A DNA stretch of 64,000 nt, taken from the NCBI GenBank assembly GCA_032433765.1, contig JAVIAB010000160.1, positions 19,071,549 through 19,135,548 on the forward strand, written 5' to 3'. Position numbers and translations under genes: made by a program. The notes beneath the pieces were generated by a model. That model did not search any database. It was given only the letters and a program-made list of their open reading frames with translations, and was not told the origin of the DNA. Below, piece after piece: positions 25,725 to 37,261 of the stretch; the stretch's first letter is position 1, and each line of letters opens with the position of its first letter. The stretch comes from Megaustenia siamemsis. Its lineage: Eukaryota > Mollusca > Gastropoda > Stylommatophora > Ariophantidae.

Positions 25725-26300
25725 GTCTTAGGTGAGTCACTTAAATAAACCTGACGGTCTTACGTGAGTCACTGAAATAAACCTGGTGGTATTACTTGAA
25801 TCACTGAAATAAACCTAATGGTCTTACGTGAGTCACTGAAATAAATCTAACGGTTTTACTGGAACACTAAAATAAACCTAATGGTCTTACTTGAGTCACT
25901 GAAATAAATCTAACGGTTTTACTGGAACACTAAAATAAACCTAATGGTTTTACTTGAGTTAATGAAATAAACCGTATGGTCTTACTTGAATCACTAAAAT
26001 AAACCTGATGGTCTTAAGTGATTCACTGAAATAAATCTAACGATTTTACTGGAACACTGAAATAAACCTAATTGTTTTACTTGAGTACTGAAATAAACCT
26101 AATTGTTTTACTGGAACACTGAAATAAACCTTATGGTCTTACCTGAATCACTGAAATAAACCTGATGGTCTTAAGTGATTCACTGAAATAAATCTAACGA
26201 TTTTACTGGAACACTGAAATAAACCTAATTGTTTTATTTGAGTACTGAAATAAACCTAATTGTTTTACTTGAGTACTGAAATAAACCTAATGGTCATCGA
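25725..26300. repeat. About 32-bp degenerate minisatellite, about 18 units
   Basis: Core cactgaaataaacctaatgg followed by tcttac-tgagt. Unit length varies between 27 and 32 bp. A higher-order duplication is visible (26000-26080 resembles 26150-26230). Confidence 0.88.
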
Positions 26301-26344
26301 GCGATTGCTTTCTGATTGAGCATCTTAACCTCAGAGCCACATAA

Positions 26345-26470
26345 AGTTTCACTTACTTATGTGTATTGTAAAGTCTTGTTTCACTTACTTATGTGTATTG
26401 TAAAGTCTTGTTTCACTTATGTGTATTGTAAAGTCTTGTTTCACTTACTTATGTGTATTGTAAAGTCTAG
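26345..26470. repeat. 32-bp tandem repeat, about 4 copies
   Basis: Unit tttcacttacttatgtgtat plus tgtaaagtcttg; one copy is 4 bp shorter. Confidence 0.9.
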
Positions 26471-26574
26471 CTTCATTTTCATATGACATTACCATACATT
26501 GTTGAAAACTAAATAATTTATATTTTAAACATACACATATCAATTTTAATGTCATGAAAAATATATTAATATCA

Positions 26575-26835
26575 AGATAAATTACACCAGAGCTAAAACT
26601 AAGAATAGCAAAATGTTATATCCTCTCAACATTCCTGTATGGTGCAGAAAACTGGACATTAGACAAGAAAACTGGACATTAGACAAGAAAACTGGACATT
26701 AGACAAGAAAACAGAACAAAAATCGAAGACATTGAAATGGGGATTTTTAGAAGAAGAATTTGAAGAATTTGATGGAAAGAAAATAAAAAATAAAAACGAT
26801 GGAGACTTAAATCAACTAAAAATGCAAAAAAGAAG
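26575..26835 (+). pseudogene. LINE-A internal fragment with a 20-bp triplication
   Basis: Matches the RT C-terminal region of LINE-A: LKLRIAKCYILSTFLYGAEN-like reading, then WTLDKK. The 20-bp word actggacattagacaagaaa occurs three times in tandem (about 26650-26710), where the 58.33-kb copy has it once. The remainder is shifted and short. Confidence 0.8.
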
Positions 26836-27002
26836 AATCGGTCAGCGACTTATAGCTCACTGCTTGCGTATGGATCTGCGATCCAACACTAACCAGATCC
26901 CACTCCACTTTATCGTGGTGCCCCTAGAAACAAACTAACCAGACTGGTCTGTCAAAGTGAATTTGTATCGAAAGGGAAGGCAACCCAATACTAAAAAATG
27001 CC
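26836..27002. other. Unassigned DNA
   Basis: No recognisable element. Confidence 0.4.
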
Positions 27003-27122
27003 ATGTTGAAGTCGGATGCACTCTGTAAAGGTCGTAAATATCACAGTTTTATTACAAACCAAAGCACAACGCATCTACATCCATTTAACGCCTTTAAGGA
27101 CAGATAAGGAAGAGTACTTTTC
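27003..27122 (+). repeat. R3 dispersed repeat, copy 3
   Basis: More divergent copy of the 15.45-kb R3 (gttgaagtcggatgca, then atttaacgcctttaagga). It lies immediately upstream of SINE-2. Confidence 0.7.
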
Positions 27123-27130
27123 ATTTCCTT

Positions 27131-27470
27131 ACTCGGGGACTGGTTGGTCTCGAGGCAAGACGCCGGCCTCGAGACAGAGAAGTTGTTAGTTCAAATCCCG
27201 GCTACACCAGTTGGGATTTTTATTTATAATTTCTCTCTGCGGCAACCACCCCTGGTCTCAGAAGCGAAGCCCGGCTTGAAACGTCAATTACTCGTCGAGG
27301 GAAAAAAATATGAGTACCTCCGAAGTCGGAGTTATCTGCCTGTGCGGCGATGGACCCCCTGTGCACACGGCGGCCAGAGAAAAATGGATTAACATGCAAA
27401 ATTCAGTTCTTAGTCCCTAGGGACTTCGTCAGTGGTAAAAGCTGGCGAACGAAAAAAAAAATGTCTTAAC
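27131..27470 (+). mobile_element. SINE-2, near full length
   Basis: The head ggggactggttggtctcgag and the B box gttcaaatcccggct mark a tRNA-like 5' part. The body includes a gaaacgtcaattactcgtcg block and a region ending cgaacgaaaaaaaaaa. The copy at 59742-60075 matches from end to end. Polymerase III promoter boxes are seen; transcription is not shown. Confidence 0.85.
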
Positions 27471-27849
27471 TAGTCGTCGGGTGAACGATAGAAAGAAAGA
27501 GAGAAAGAATATTAACCTAAAGCTGTTGTGTAGCTGGAAAGTGTATCTTAGTCTGCACTATTTTAATCTATTCACACTTTAATCATAACTGGATTATTTT
27601 GACCAGAGTTCATGTTCTCCTGAGTATGACAACACCTGGGTTCATGTTTGCTTTTTTACGCTTTTTCGGAACCAGATCAAATAAGGTGTCACCTGTCAGT
27701 GACCGGAACAAATAATTACCTGTTTCATGTCACCTTGTTAGATCTATGGTTATACCATTTGCCTTTGTTGACTTTCAGTTTAATTTTTGAAACTCGAATA
27801 TTTGTTGAATAGTTGAAGGTTACCATACCATTCTGAACATGAGAGTTCA
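27471..27849. other. Unassigned DNA
   Basis: Ordinary sequence, no recognisable gene. Confidence 0.4.
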
Positions 27850-28195
27850 TTCATTCACTTTTTCCTTCCTTCCTTCCATCCATCCTTCCATTATTTCTTT
27901 TTTTCTTGCTTGCTTTCTTTCTTTCTTTATTCCTCTATTCTAATGTATGTCTTCTTTCTTTCTTCTTTCTTTATCCTCTCTCTGGTCTTTTCTTTCTTTC
28001 TTTTTTCCTTTCTTTCTTGCTTCGTTTCGTTCGTTCTTTCTTTCTCTCTTTCCCTCTTTCTTTCTTCTTTTCTTTCTTCTATCTGTCATTCTTTCTTTAT
28101 TCACTCTGTTTTCTTTTCTTTCTTCTTTTTTTCTTTCTTCATTCTTTCCCTCCTTTTTTCCTCTCTCTCCCTCTCTCATCCTTTCTTTCTTTTCA
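27850..28195. repeat. (CTTT)n-like pyrimidine tract
   Basis: Imperfect ttcc, tttc and tctt words; all frames stay open from composition. Confidence 0.93.
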
Positions 28196-29299
28196 TATTT
28201 ATTATTTATAACTGAATAATGACAATGCTTTTATATTGGAAAATTATGATAACAGCCAGAAAGGAAACATAACAAACTTGGCATATACTGGTAGAAGAAC
28301 AGATACATTTTTCTCATTTTCTCTAGTCGAACTCTTATTTTATTCTTCTACTTTTATTCTTACGCAAAGAAAATGTGTTCATAGAGAATCCATTCAATAT
28401 TTTGTTTTTTTTTTTGTGAAATATCGATTTCATTAGTAAAAGTATGACATCTAACATATTTGTGAAGTGCTTTATTTGAATAATATGGCGTAATATAGTT
28501 TCTCTACAATTATAAAATGTTGATTTAAATGATTTATAGAATAATATTGATGCAATATCTGCGCAAAAAAGTAATTGATTTTACTTAGATACTATTAATC
28601 TATAAATTAATCGGATATATTTTTGAACATTTTTTAAAACTTACTTTACAAATATCAAATTCATATATGTAGAAAATATTAATCCTTTGTATATTTGCTA
28701 AATAATGAATAATTTTATATTTGTAAAACAAAATATTGATTTAAATTATTCAAAGTATTTATTTCACATTTGTGGACAACAATAATTTCGCAATATTCTA
28801 CCAAATCTTGGCCATACAAAATTTCATTTTATTTAAATTAATTAATTAAAAGATGTAGCAAAACAAATAAAACAACCAGTTTTAAACTTTGGTGCAAAAA
28901 GTGTGTGTACGTAAGAGCATTGTAATATTTTAGTGTAGAATAAAACATTTCTGTAAAAACTTAGAACAAGCACTTTCAAACATTGAACAAGCATTTCAGA
29001 ACACGGATCAAACATTTTAAACATTAGAACAAACATTTCAAAGCATAATACAAACATTTTAATACATGGGCTGAATATTTGTAAACATGAACTAAATATC
29101 CTTTTTTTTTTTTAAATTTGAAGATTTTTTGAAAGACAAATTAGGTACTTGATAACATGAGTTAAGTAAATTCAATAAAAGAGGCGATATTTATCAAACG
29201 ATGAATCACTACTGAGCACAGATCTAACAATTATCTTCAAACAAGAAAGTTACATTCTATATCGTACGATCAGATATGACCAAATATATTAATTATTTT
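28196..29299. other. AT-rich unassigned region
   Basis: About 1.1 kb, very AT-rich. Near 28970-29050 there are loose repeats of acaaacattt/acaagcattt-type words. No gene recognised. Confidence 0.5.
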
Positions 29300-29600
29300 A
29301 ACATAAAATAAACACGAAAAGGTATGGAGCAGGAATAATTCCCGTCTTTGGATGCATAAAGAAACAACAGATAAATAGTTTGTCCACGCCGTAAAACAGA
29401 AAGATCACAACAAAATAAAACGAGTCTTCAATAAATGTTGAGAGAACATCAGATCCAATCAGAATATTAGAAAAATTAGGAAACATAACAGCAGCAGAGA
29501 CCAACAGAAGAGCAAAAGACCACAAATTATATCTTTCCTCGAAGCTGAAAGACAAATGAGAGAGGAGAGAAGAAGGCGACTCTGGAATGTTCAAAGTACG
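29300..29600 (-). repeat. U1 dispersed repeat, copy 1
   Basis: In reverse it aligns by eye with 57240-57570: shared ataatttgtggtcttttgct, later ttattgaa, tatctgttgtttctttat and gggaattattcct blocks in the same order and spacing. Minus frame of about 115 codons is probably fortuitous. Class unknown. In this copy the segment tripled at 57.3 kb occurs once. Confidence 0.7.
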
Positions 29601-29689
29601 AGGCCTCCCTGTCCTAGATTTTTGTAGCGATAACACTAGTAGCACCTTCCTGCATCAAAGTAGCATAAACAGTTATGATGACAATAGTA

Positions 29690-32180
29690 GTGGTATCTAT
29701 CTATCTTTCGTTCGCCCGAAGTATTGCCTACATCTGCAATGTCGTTTCCTGTATAAAATTTACTGTCTTTTGTCATTCTTGCAGTGGCCCATATAGTTTT
29801 GTATGTAGTGTTGTATCTATGGGCGAATGGATTTTCCTCAGTCCACTATATTCAGTGCAGTCTTGAAGTATGTGTTCAGAAGTCTGGGGTGCCTGTCCAC
29901 ATGTACAAGTAGTTGAGGTGCCGATCTTGAATTTTGTATACATGTGACTATGGAGTCGATTGTGTCCTGTTCTGAGGCGTATAATGATAACTTGTTCACA
30001 TCTATTCATATTATAGAAAGCATCCTGATTTGGGGCTTGTGGTCCTCTGATTGATTTGATTATCTGTTTCTTATGATGGTATGTAACTGGTGTATCTAGT
30101 TGTGTGCCTGTTGAACCTTCCTTTGCCAGCTGATCTGCTCTCTCATTTCCTGGTATTCCACAGTGGGATGGGATCCACTGCAGGGCAACCTTGTGGTGCT
30201 TGCAGAGTTCAGTCAATAAGGTCTGCAGATGTGGTAATTTTATGGATTGTAGTGCCTGGAGTACTGATCTTGCATCTGTCAAAAACACTACAGGCTGTGG
30301 GCTAAGATTACTGTTCAGCAGTTTTTCTATAGCCAACTTTATTGCTTGTATTTCTGCATCATAATTGTGACAATATTTCCCTGTTGCCATATTTTATTCA
30401 TATCCCTAGTGTTATTTGGATTTATAGCTCTTTGTAGCAATTTGGAGGCCACTGTTGCATACTCCTCTGTGCGCCACATTACCGAGTCTTTTGCATACAT
30501 TACCACTTTGATGCAATGTGGTAGTTCAGTAACTGGATCATTGATATAGATCAGAAAACGTGTTGGAGATAGTACCCCTCCCTGTGGAACGCCCTGGCGC
30601 AGTATGACCTTCTTACTCTTAAGACCATCCAGTTGCACTCTGGCTCTCCTGTTATGCAGGTATGCTTTGACCCATGTGTACATCCAGCTATTTACTCCAT
30701 AATTTATCAGTTTCTTCAAAAGCCCTTCCTTCCATACCTTATCAAATGCTTTCTTTAGGTCTATCCATGCTGCTAGTACCAGTTTCTTTTCTTGAAACGC
30801 ATCCTCAATTTCCTGGGAAAGATAGGTTGCCTGATCTTCGGTAGAGTAACACTGTCTAAAGCCTGCTTGTTGTGGGACAAGGAGATTTTCACTTTCCAGG
30901 TCCCACTGCAGTCTGAGATTGATTATACGTTCCATTGTTTTCAACAAACAGCTTGTAAGGCTGATTAGTCTATAGCTGGTTGTCGTTGAACCATCTTTTC
31001 CTAGCTTTAGTCATGGTATCATAATTGCTTCTCTCCATGCCTGTGGCACTCTACCTGTGATCCAATAAATGTTGTAGATCTGCAGTAGTTTTGCTTTAGC
31101 TGCAGTTCCCAAGTTCTTAATCATTTCATTGGACACTCCATCACTGCCTGGTGAATTTTCACTGTTAATTTAGATATTGCCAGCTCTATCTCTCTTTGTG
31201 TAATGGGTATTTCCATGACTTCATGTGCGGTCTCTTCTTGTCTTGCATTTTGTTGTTTTAAACGGGTCTCTTGTCATTTCTCTAGGCTAATTTCAATATT
31301 ATTGTCATTTGCAAAGGAGTCTGCAAAGTTATTTGCTGCATGCTTACCTGTTAGAATGTTTCCATCCTTCTTCAGTGTAATTTTGGTGTTCCTTTCTGTA
31401 CCCTCATCATTCAGCTGTTTTACAGGCTTCCACGCTTTTCTTGTGTCTCGTTCAAGATTCAAGGTTTTCTCTTTCCAGCTTCTCCGTCTGGCTTGTGGTT
31501 CAGCCCATTGAAATTTGGCTTTAGCATGCTGATAGTTATTGTGGTGTTCCTGGCAAGGGTTATTTTCTGCTTGCTTTCGAGATGTTTCCATGTCATTGTG
31601 TAGTTGCTCTAGTTCACTACTCCAGTATGGTTTGTAGTTTTTCCGTGCCCCTCTAGGTATTGTTTCACTGGCAGCTTGTATTATTAGTCTACTGAATTCA
31701 TCAACTGTTTTGTTGATGTCTCTGTCTGTATTTAGATCTTTAGTCAGTACACTGGTGTAATGTTGATACATTTTCCAGTCGGCCTTTTGTAATTCCATCT
31801 GGAGAGAGTACTGCTCTCCATGACGGCCTCATTTTGCACCACTAAAAAGACAGGTCGGTGGTCACCACCTCCAAGTTGTTTCCCAACAATACGTGCAATA
31901 TTGCAATCCAAGTCTGGTGAATGGAAAGCAAGGTCTGGTGTAGATGTGGTATGCCATGATCTGGAATAGAATGTTGGTGGATCTGCTGTCTGGTTTAATA
32001 GCATAAGCCCATTGTCATACTGCCAATTTTCGAGCTCTTCATCTCTCTTGTCCATATGCTCATAGCCCCAGCTCTGTGAATGGCTGTTAAAGTCTCCACA
32101 TACAATTATTCTTTCTTTTAATGTAATTGTGTCTAGTGCTAGTGGGCGGTCGCTCGGGTAGTGGTATATTTTGCTGTTTT
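29690..32180 (-). pseudogene. LINE-I: I-group-like retrotransposon, EN-RT-RNase H, 5'-truncated and internally deleted
   Basis: Non-LTR retrotransposons nick DNA with an APE-type endonuclease and copy their RNA at the nick. Reading the minus strand from 32180: the endonuclease C-terminal half shows CGDFN (about 32100) and GGGDHRPV (about 31870). Then comes a linker (31274-31798) and the reverse transcriptase with QAGFRQCYST, AWIDLKKAFDKVW and RQGVPQGGVLSP. The usual YADD box reads YAKD (about 30490), which should abolish activity. The RT stops abruptly near 30400 and runs straight into the RNase H domain (YDAEIQA, TDARS, GNERADQLA; 30390-29773). The RT thumb and the start of RNase H are therefore deleted. 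Frameshifts separate the parts. A 3' end fragment of the same family is at 44405-44600. Confidence 0.88.
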
Positions 32181-32324
32181 TATTATAGTTGTGGTAGTAT
32201 TTATATTTGCTTTAATTGTAGTAAATGTGCTACCTGTAGTAGTTAATATGACAGCAGTAATAGGCAATATTTTTCATGGTGTTATAGTTTAAGAAGTAGT
32301 AAATATTGTTACAACATAAACAAT

Positions 32325-32640
32325 TGACGACAAGCGGATGACACTGTCCTAATAGCAGAGACAGAGAATGAACTTCAAGAAATGATAGACATACTAGTAA
32401 AAGAGAACAACAAAAATGGTCTCAGTCATAATAGTAAAGAAAAGAGAAGTAATGGTCATATCGAAGAAATAATCATCGCCACCATGCAGCTTAAAAATAA
32501 ACAGAACAAATCTGAAACAAGTGCAACGCGTCAAATACTTGGGCACAATAATAAAATCAGATAGAAGATACACCACAGAAATAAAAAGTAGAATAGCTCG
32601 GACCAAAATTAGCATTTCAGAAAATGAAAAATGAAAATGA
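32325..32640 (+). pseudogene. RTE-like RT fragment
   Basis: Starts at the catalytic box (ADDTVLIAETENELQEM) and continues through a degraded N-KK region and a VKYLGTIIKSD-like stretch (gtcaaatacttgggcacaat). Flanks are AT-rich. It resembles the 62478-63018 family in the ttgggcacaataataaa region, so it may be another part of LINE-D. Confidence 0.75.
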
Positions 32641-32689
32641 CACGATTCCTACGTAAAACCGTATGGTACATGATGATGAAATATAGTTG

Positions 32690-32932
32690 ATAGTGTTATA
32701 ATTTAAGTAGCAGTAAAAGCAATCATTTTCTTTAGTTGCAGAAGTGGTAGTTACTGAGCCAACAGCCCAGCAATAGAAGTAGTAGTAGTTCTAGTAAGAT
32801 TTACTACAGTTATAGTAAATATTGTCGACGGTGTTAGAGTTTAAATAGTAGTAAATGTAATAATTTTCTTTAGTTGCAGCAGTGGTAGTTACTGAGCCAG
32901 CATCATAGTAATAGTAGTAGTTGTTGTAGTAG
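32690..32932. repeat. Degenerate tandem duplication, about 140 bp unit
   Basis: attttctttagttgcagaag, then tggtagttactgagcc, occurs at about 32728 and again at about 32868; each is preceded by a gttatagtttaa-like word also seen at 32283. Confidence 0.7.
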
Positions 32933-32946
32933 CAGTTGCATCAGTA

Positions 32947-33204
32947 AAAAAAAAAGTAAAGTACCCCCGTCACGCCAAGTGGCGTATAGGGAAATATGGT
33001 GTTAGTGACCCTATATTTTACAGACCTTCAGCACAAAATTTTTGGGGTAATGTGGTCAGTATTACGCCCGTGCTGCTTTACTTTCCCCAAAAAAATCCGG
33101 TACCCATTTAAGGCTGGGTGAACCCGGAAGCCGTCGGTTGGGATCGAACCCTACCCCTTGTCCGTGGTAGTCCAGTTCACTAATCACTGAGCTATCGCGG
33201 CTCC
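32947..33204 (-). mobile_element. SINE-1, full length with perfect 14-bp duplication
   Basis: Flanked by cagttgcatcagta at 32933-32946 and 33205-33218. On the minus strand the head gggagccgcgatagctcagt carries the A box, and gggttcgatcccaaccgacg carries the B box. The first seven bases can pair with the end of the head (ggcttcc) with one G-U. The body ends with ccacttggcgtgacggggg and a T-run. The T-rich 3' end is unlike an A-tail. Confidence 0.93.
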
Positions 33205-33694
33205 CAGTTGCATCAGTAGAAAAAGCATTTGTCGTGCCAATAAAATGTAAATCTTAGCAATAATAGCATTCCCAGTTAACATTTATTGCATACAGCGAGA
33301 TGAAAATAATGATTTAATATACTAGGAGGAACTGACGAGGGCCAAACTTTGAATGAAATTATGAGGGACCAAGTTGTAAAGCTGGTAAACAATCATGAAA
33401 GATAATGCTGGACGAAATATTAAGGGTAACGCTGGGAAGAAATGAGGAGGGATAATGTTCGGCAACAAAAGAACGACTAATTAGATGGTGCTTCCTTTCT
33501 TTATTGAAGCTTATAGAAGTAGTACCTGTGGAGATGGACATTTATGAAGTCCCCGCTGTACGAATCACTTCGCTGCATCTTTATATACAAATAAACCTGA
33601 ACTGTAAGAGTTTTTAATTAACAACAAAACTATGTTTTTTTCATAACTTATAACGCAAATAACTAAGATGTTATGATGCGATTATCACCTTCAT

Positions 33695-34300
33695 AAGTAC
33701 CAGGCCTGCTGGTGTAGGTGATCATGTCTCTCCTCAACTTTCGATCTCGGCAGCTATTTATCATTTCTGTGTTGATCTTCTGCCAAGCCATTATCTTAAG
33801 CTGTCTGGTATCTTTTCTCTATGCTTACCTCTATCTCTTTGTTCCTCAATTTTCCCAGTTGTTACAATATATTCCAGTTGTTCTCTTCTCATTACATGGT
33901 AAAAAAAATGACGATTGTTTCTTCCTAATATTGGAAATTAGATCTCTTTTTGCTTTGGCCTCTTTCAGAACGTTTTCATTACTCTTCTTAACTGCCCATG
34001 GTATTCTCAACATTCTTCTGTAAAACCACAATTCTACAGCCTCCAGTTATTTTCGTGCCTATTGTCCTATTGTCCATGATTCACATCCATATGTTAAGAC
34101 TGGCTCTACATAACATTTAAGAACTCATTGTCTTGTTTTTATTGTAAAAAATTGAATTGCATAGTATCTTTCTAATTTTTTCTAAATCTGCTTTTACCTG
34201 AGTCATTCTGCATCTCGCCTCTGTTGCGCATCTTCCGTCTGAGGTTAACAAAGATCCAAAACATTTAAATTCATTTACCTGTTTAGATGCATTTATAGTT
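33695..34300 (-). pseudogene. LINE-B 3' region (RTE-like)
   Basis: Minus strand: NEFKCFGSLLTSDGRCATE (about 34285-34220), then a degraded CESWTIG block near 34070, MWFYRRMLRIPWAVKKSNEN (34031-33970), then a FGHVMRREQLEY-like block and basic tail. Ends near 33695 with the usual CRRDMI-YASRHD-type sequence. Stops and shifts are frequent. Same family as 35168-37070, 48285-50282 and 52842-53490. Confidence 0.87.
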
Positions 34301-34454
34301 ATGCTAATTACGGGCAACAATTGAAGGATATCTGTTACGTAAAGCAAATTGCAGTAACATTTATATTGCAAATGCTCAGGTTAAAAGTCAAGCTAAAAAT
34401 TCTGTCTCATGTCGTCCTGGCCACCTCATGTTTCGAACTCACCGTACGCCGCTG
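34301..34454. other. Unassigned DNA
   Basis: Short AT-rich spacer between LINE-B and a SINE-1 head. Confidence 0.4.
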
Positions 34455-34533
34455 TCTAGAAGCCGTCGATTAGGATCGAACTCAAGCTCTTGACGTTAGT
34501 AGTCCAGTTTACTAACCTCTGAGCTATCGGTTA
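34455..34533 (-). mobile_element. SINE-1 head only, diverged
   Basis: Minus-strand ccgatagctcagaggttagt with a degraded B box (agttcgatcctaatcg). No body follows. From 34534 to 35097 nothing recognisable. Confidence 0.65.
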
Positions 34534-35093
34534 GATGAACTAAAATATTCTTAACATAAAAGTATACATTACAAAACCACCCGTCTACGTCAATTTATTG
34601 TCAGTTTGTGAAGAGAGAAATGTGTGAGTGGGATAATCGCCTAGTCACTCATCTAGTGAATGGGTATTCATTATACAGTCCGCAATATGTAGGGGAGATC
34701 ACCCTTATTATATTAATGAATTGACTTTTCTTCGTTCTTTGTTTTTGCGATAGGTTGTGACTTGTCAGCGGAAATCTCCGGGGTAATAAGAAAAGAGCAC
34801 TGCAAATAACCAGAGCAATAAATTGATGAGGGTAATCAGAAAACATGGTCATGTATGCGGGAGGAGCAGGTACGTTCTGGTCTAGAGGGACGTCGTTGAG
34901 GGAGGTGTTGGAGAAACCGAGGGTTTGGGATGAACTAGACGAGAAAATAAGGGGTGGTTAAAATAGAATTAGCTCTTAGTTATCGTAAATAATTCTCGTC
35001 AACGGTCGGTGTAAATTAGCTGAAACGTGCAGACAGCTTTGACATTTATGACATGACATTCATGCTCGTGTCAACATCTTCCTCCACCACTGT

Positions 35094-35097
<4 letters not shown>

Positions 35098-35170
<73 letters not shown>
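35098..35170. repeat. (TC)n(TA)n compound microsatellite at the LINE-B break
   Basis: About 26 bp of tc and about 44 bp of ta. The microsatellite starts at the LINE-B word catatggat and replaces the element's 3' 500 bp. Confidence 0.93.
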
Positions 35171-35171
<1 letters not shown>

Positions 35172-37070
35172 ATATGTTAAGACTGGCCCTACATAAAATT
35201 TAAGAACTCTTTTTCTTGTTTCTATTGTCAAAAATCGATTGCATAGTATCTTCCTAATTTTTTGGAAAGCTGCGTTTGTCTGAGCCATTCTGCATCTCAC
35301 CTCTTTTGTACATCTTCCGTCTCAGGTTAACAAAGTTCCCAAATATTTAAATTCATTTACCTGTTTTAATATTGTTCCACTTGTCTTTACTTTGCACTGA
35401 GGTGATGTCTTTTTCTTTGTTGTTACCATTACCTCTGTCTTTTTGCTATTAAGGCTGAGTCCTTTATTTTGGCTTTCCTTCACTATAATGTCCAACATTT
35501 CTTGTAACTCATTTTCACTCTTAGCGATCAAGACTGTATCATCAGCATACCTTAGATTATTTATATTATGACCTCCAATTGTTATTCCAGGCATGTCCCT
35601 TATGGATCTTAAAATAATCTCACTATAAATATTAAACAAATCTGGTGACAGCACACAACCTTGTCTAACACCCTGTATTATTTGTTGAAACATTCTCAAT
35701 TGGTTTCCAGTTCGTATGGCTGCTGTTTGTTGCCAGTACATGTTCTTTATTATTCTTAGATCTTTGCTGTCTTCGTTTATGCTTTCTAAAATGTTGATTA
35801 TTTCTTGGTGCTTTACTTTGTCAAATGCCTTGGTGTAATATATGAAACATAGGTATAGATCTGTTTTCATCTCTATGGCTCTTTCTACTAAAGATTTTAT
35901 GATATAAATGGCATTGCGTGTTCCTTTATCTCTAACAAAACCACACTGTTCATCGCTAATTTCTGGACTGATTTTGTTTCGCACTCTTCGCATGATGATT
36001 TTTAGTAATATCTTAGTCATATGACTCATAAGACTTATTGTGCGATGATCATCGCATTCAATCGCACCCGATTTCTTTGGTAGGGCTATGAATATTGATC
36101 TGAGCATGTCGTCTGGAATATATCCACTATTGTAGATATCATTCAATATTTTTGTTATTATTTCTATTCCAAAATCACCCATTGGCTTCAATATCTTCTT
36201 TAGTTATATTATCTGGTCCAGGAGCTTTGCCTGCTTTCATATTGCGCAAGGCGTCTTCCACTTCTTCTCTTAGTATTTCTGGTCCTTCTCCATTATCCTT
36301 AATATTTACTTCCGTTCGTTCATCATTATAAAGATCTTTAATGTATTCTGTCCATCGTTCCATTATGCTTTCTTTATCAATCAACAGTTCTCCTTCCTTT
36401 GATCTTAGACATCCAGTTTTTTAAAAATTGCGTTTTACCTTCTGTTAATTACTCAATTTGTTTGTATAAAGCTTTAGCATCTTCTTTTTGTTGCATTTCA
36501 ATCTCTTTGCATCTCTCTTTTAGCCTTGCTTCTTTTGCTTCAATGCATTTTACTATAATTTCTTTATTTAATCTCTTATACTCATCTTTATTTTCTTTAT
36601 TTCTTCTTCTTGTATCCATTAGCTGCAAAATGTCGTCTGTCATCCATTTCTTTCTTGAATTTGTCCTCACTGGTGGTATGAACTCTTTTGATGTTTGTTA
36701 CATTAATTCTTTTAGCATTTCCCACAGTTCATCAATGCTTTGTATCTTTTCTATTGCATTGTACCGGTTCTGAATTGTGATTTTATATTTGTCTTGCAGC
36801 TTCTTGTCTGATTTTAGTAAATCTAAATTTAACTTGATGTTAACTGAGGCTCGTTTTGTCGTTTTTAATTTTACTCTAAGCTTTCCCACAACTGGTACAT
36901 GATCACTATTGTAATCTGCCCCTGGTCTAGTTTTCACACAAACCAGACTGTTTCTAAATCTATTGCTTATCATTATATAATCAATTTGATTACGTGCGTT
37001 ATCCCATGGGCTTCTCCATATCCACAGACGTCTTGGATATAAGTAAGTTGTCCACCCTCTCGTTTCGACG
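35168..37070 (-). pseudogene. LINE-B (RTE-like), best-preserved copy; endonuclease end plus RT; 3' end missing
   Basis: Minus strand from 37070: the endonuclease C-terminus reads WTTYLYPRRLWIWRSPWDN, NQIDYIMIS and NSDHVPVV (36990-36880). A Lys/Glu-rich linker follows (36670-36449), then KAGKAPGPDNIT (about 36210). The RT has ALPKKSGAIECDDHRTISL, CGFVRDKGTRNAIY, QGVRQGCVLSPDLFNIYSE and NNLRYADDTVLIA, open for 289 codons (36191-35322). Motif A reads FIYYTKAFDKV where the 49.2-kb copy has FIDYTKAFDKV. The catalytic Asp is thus a Tyr, and the enzyme would be inactive. One frameshift lies near 36184. The 3' end stops at a (TA)n(GA)n tract, an unusual 3' truncation. Confidence 0.92.
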
Positions 37071-37261
37071 CACTATGAGTCATGTCCATTTTGCTCGAGT
37101 ACGTTTCGCCGCACAGTGCGTCACTCTCAATTTGATTAGTGTCAACCGTTATTAAACCATATTCTCTCTAAATTTCTTGTATCATCTTGGCATTAGTGAA
37201 ATTTAATTCCTTGTTCAATTATCTAAACACTCATATATAATATGTTATGTGTTAGATAATA
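37071..37261. other. Unassigned DNA
   Basis: Two copies of a gtttcg-cgcac--tg-gtca-type word (about 37058 and 37105); otherwise nothing. Confidence 0.4.

Noticed and set aside
27144..27392. Short coding frame in SINE-2
   Set aside because: Lies entirely in a repeated SINE; the 59.8-kb copy keeps similar but non-identical short frames.
32947..33204. A real tRNA gene
   Set aside because: The head is one of about nine copies with an attached body and target-site duplications, and the T-stem is imperfect.
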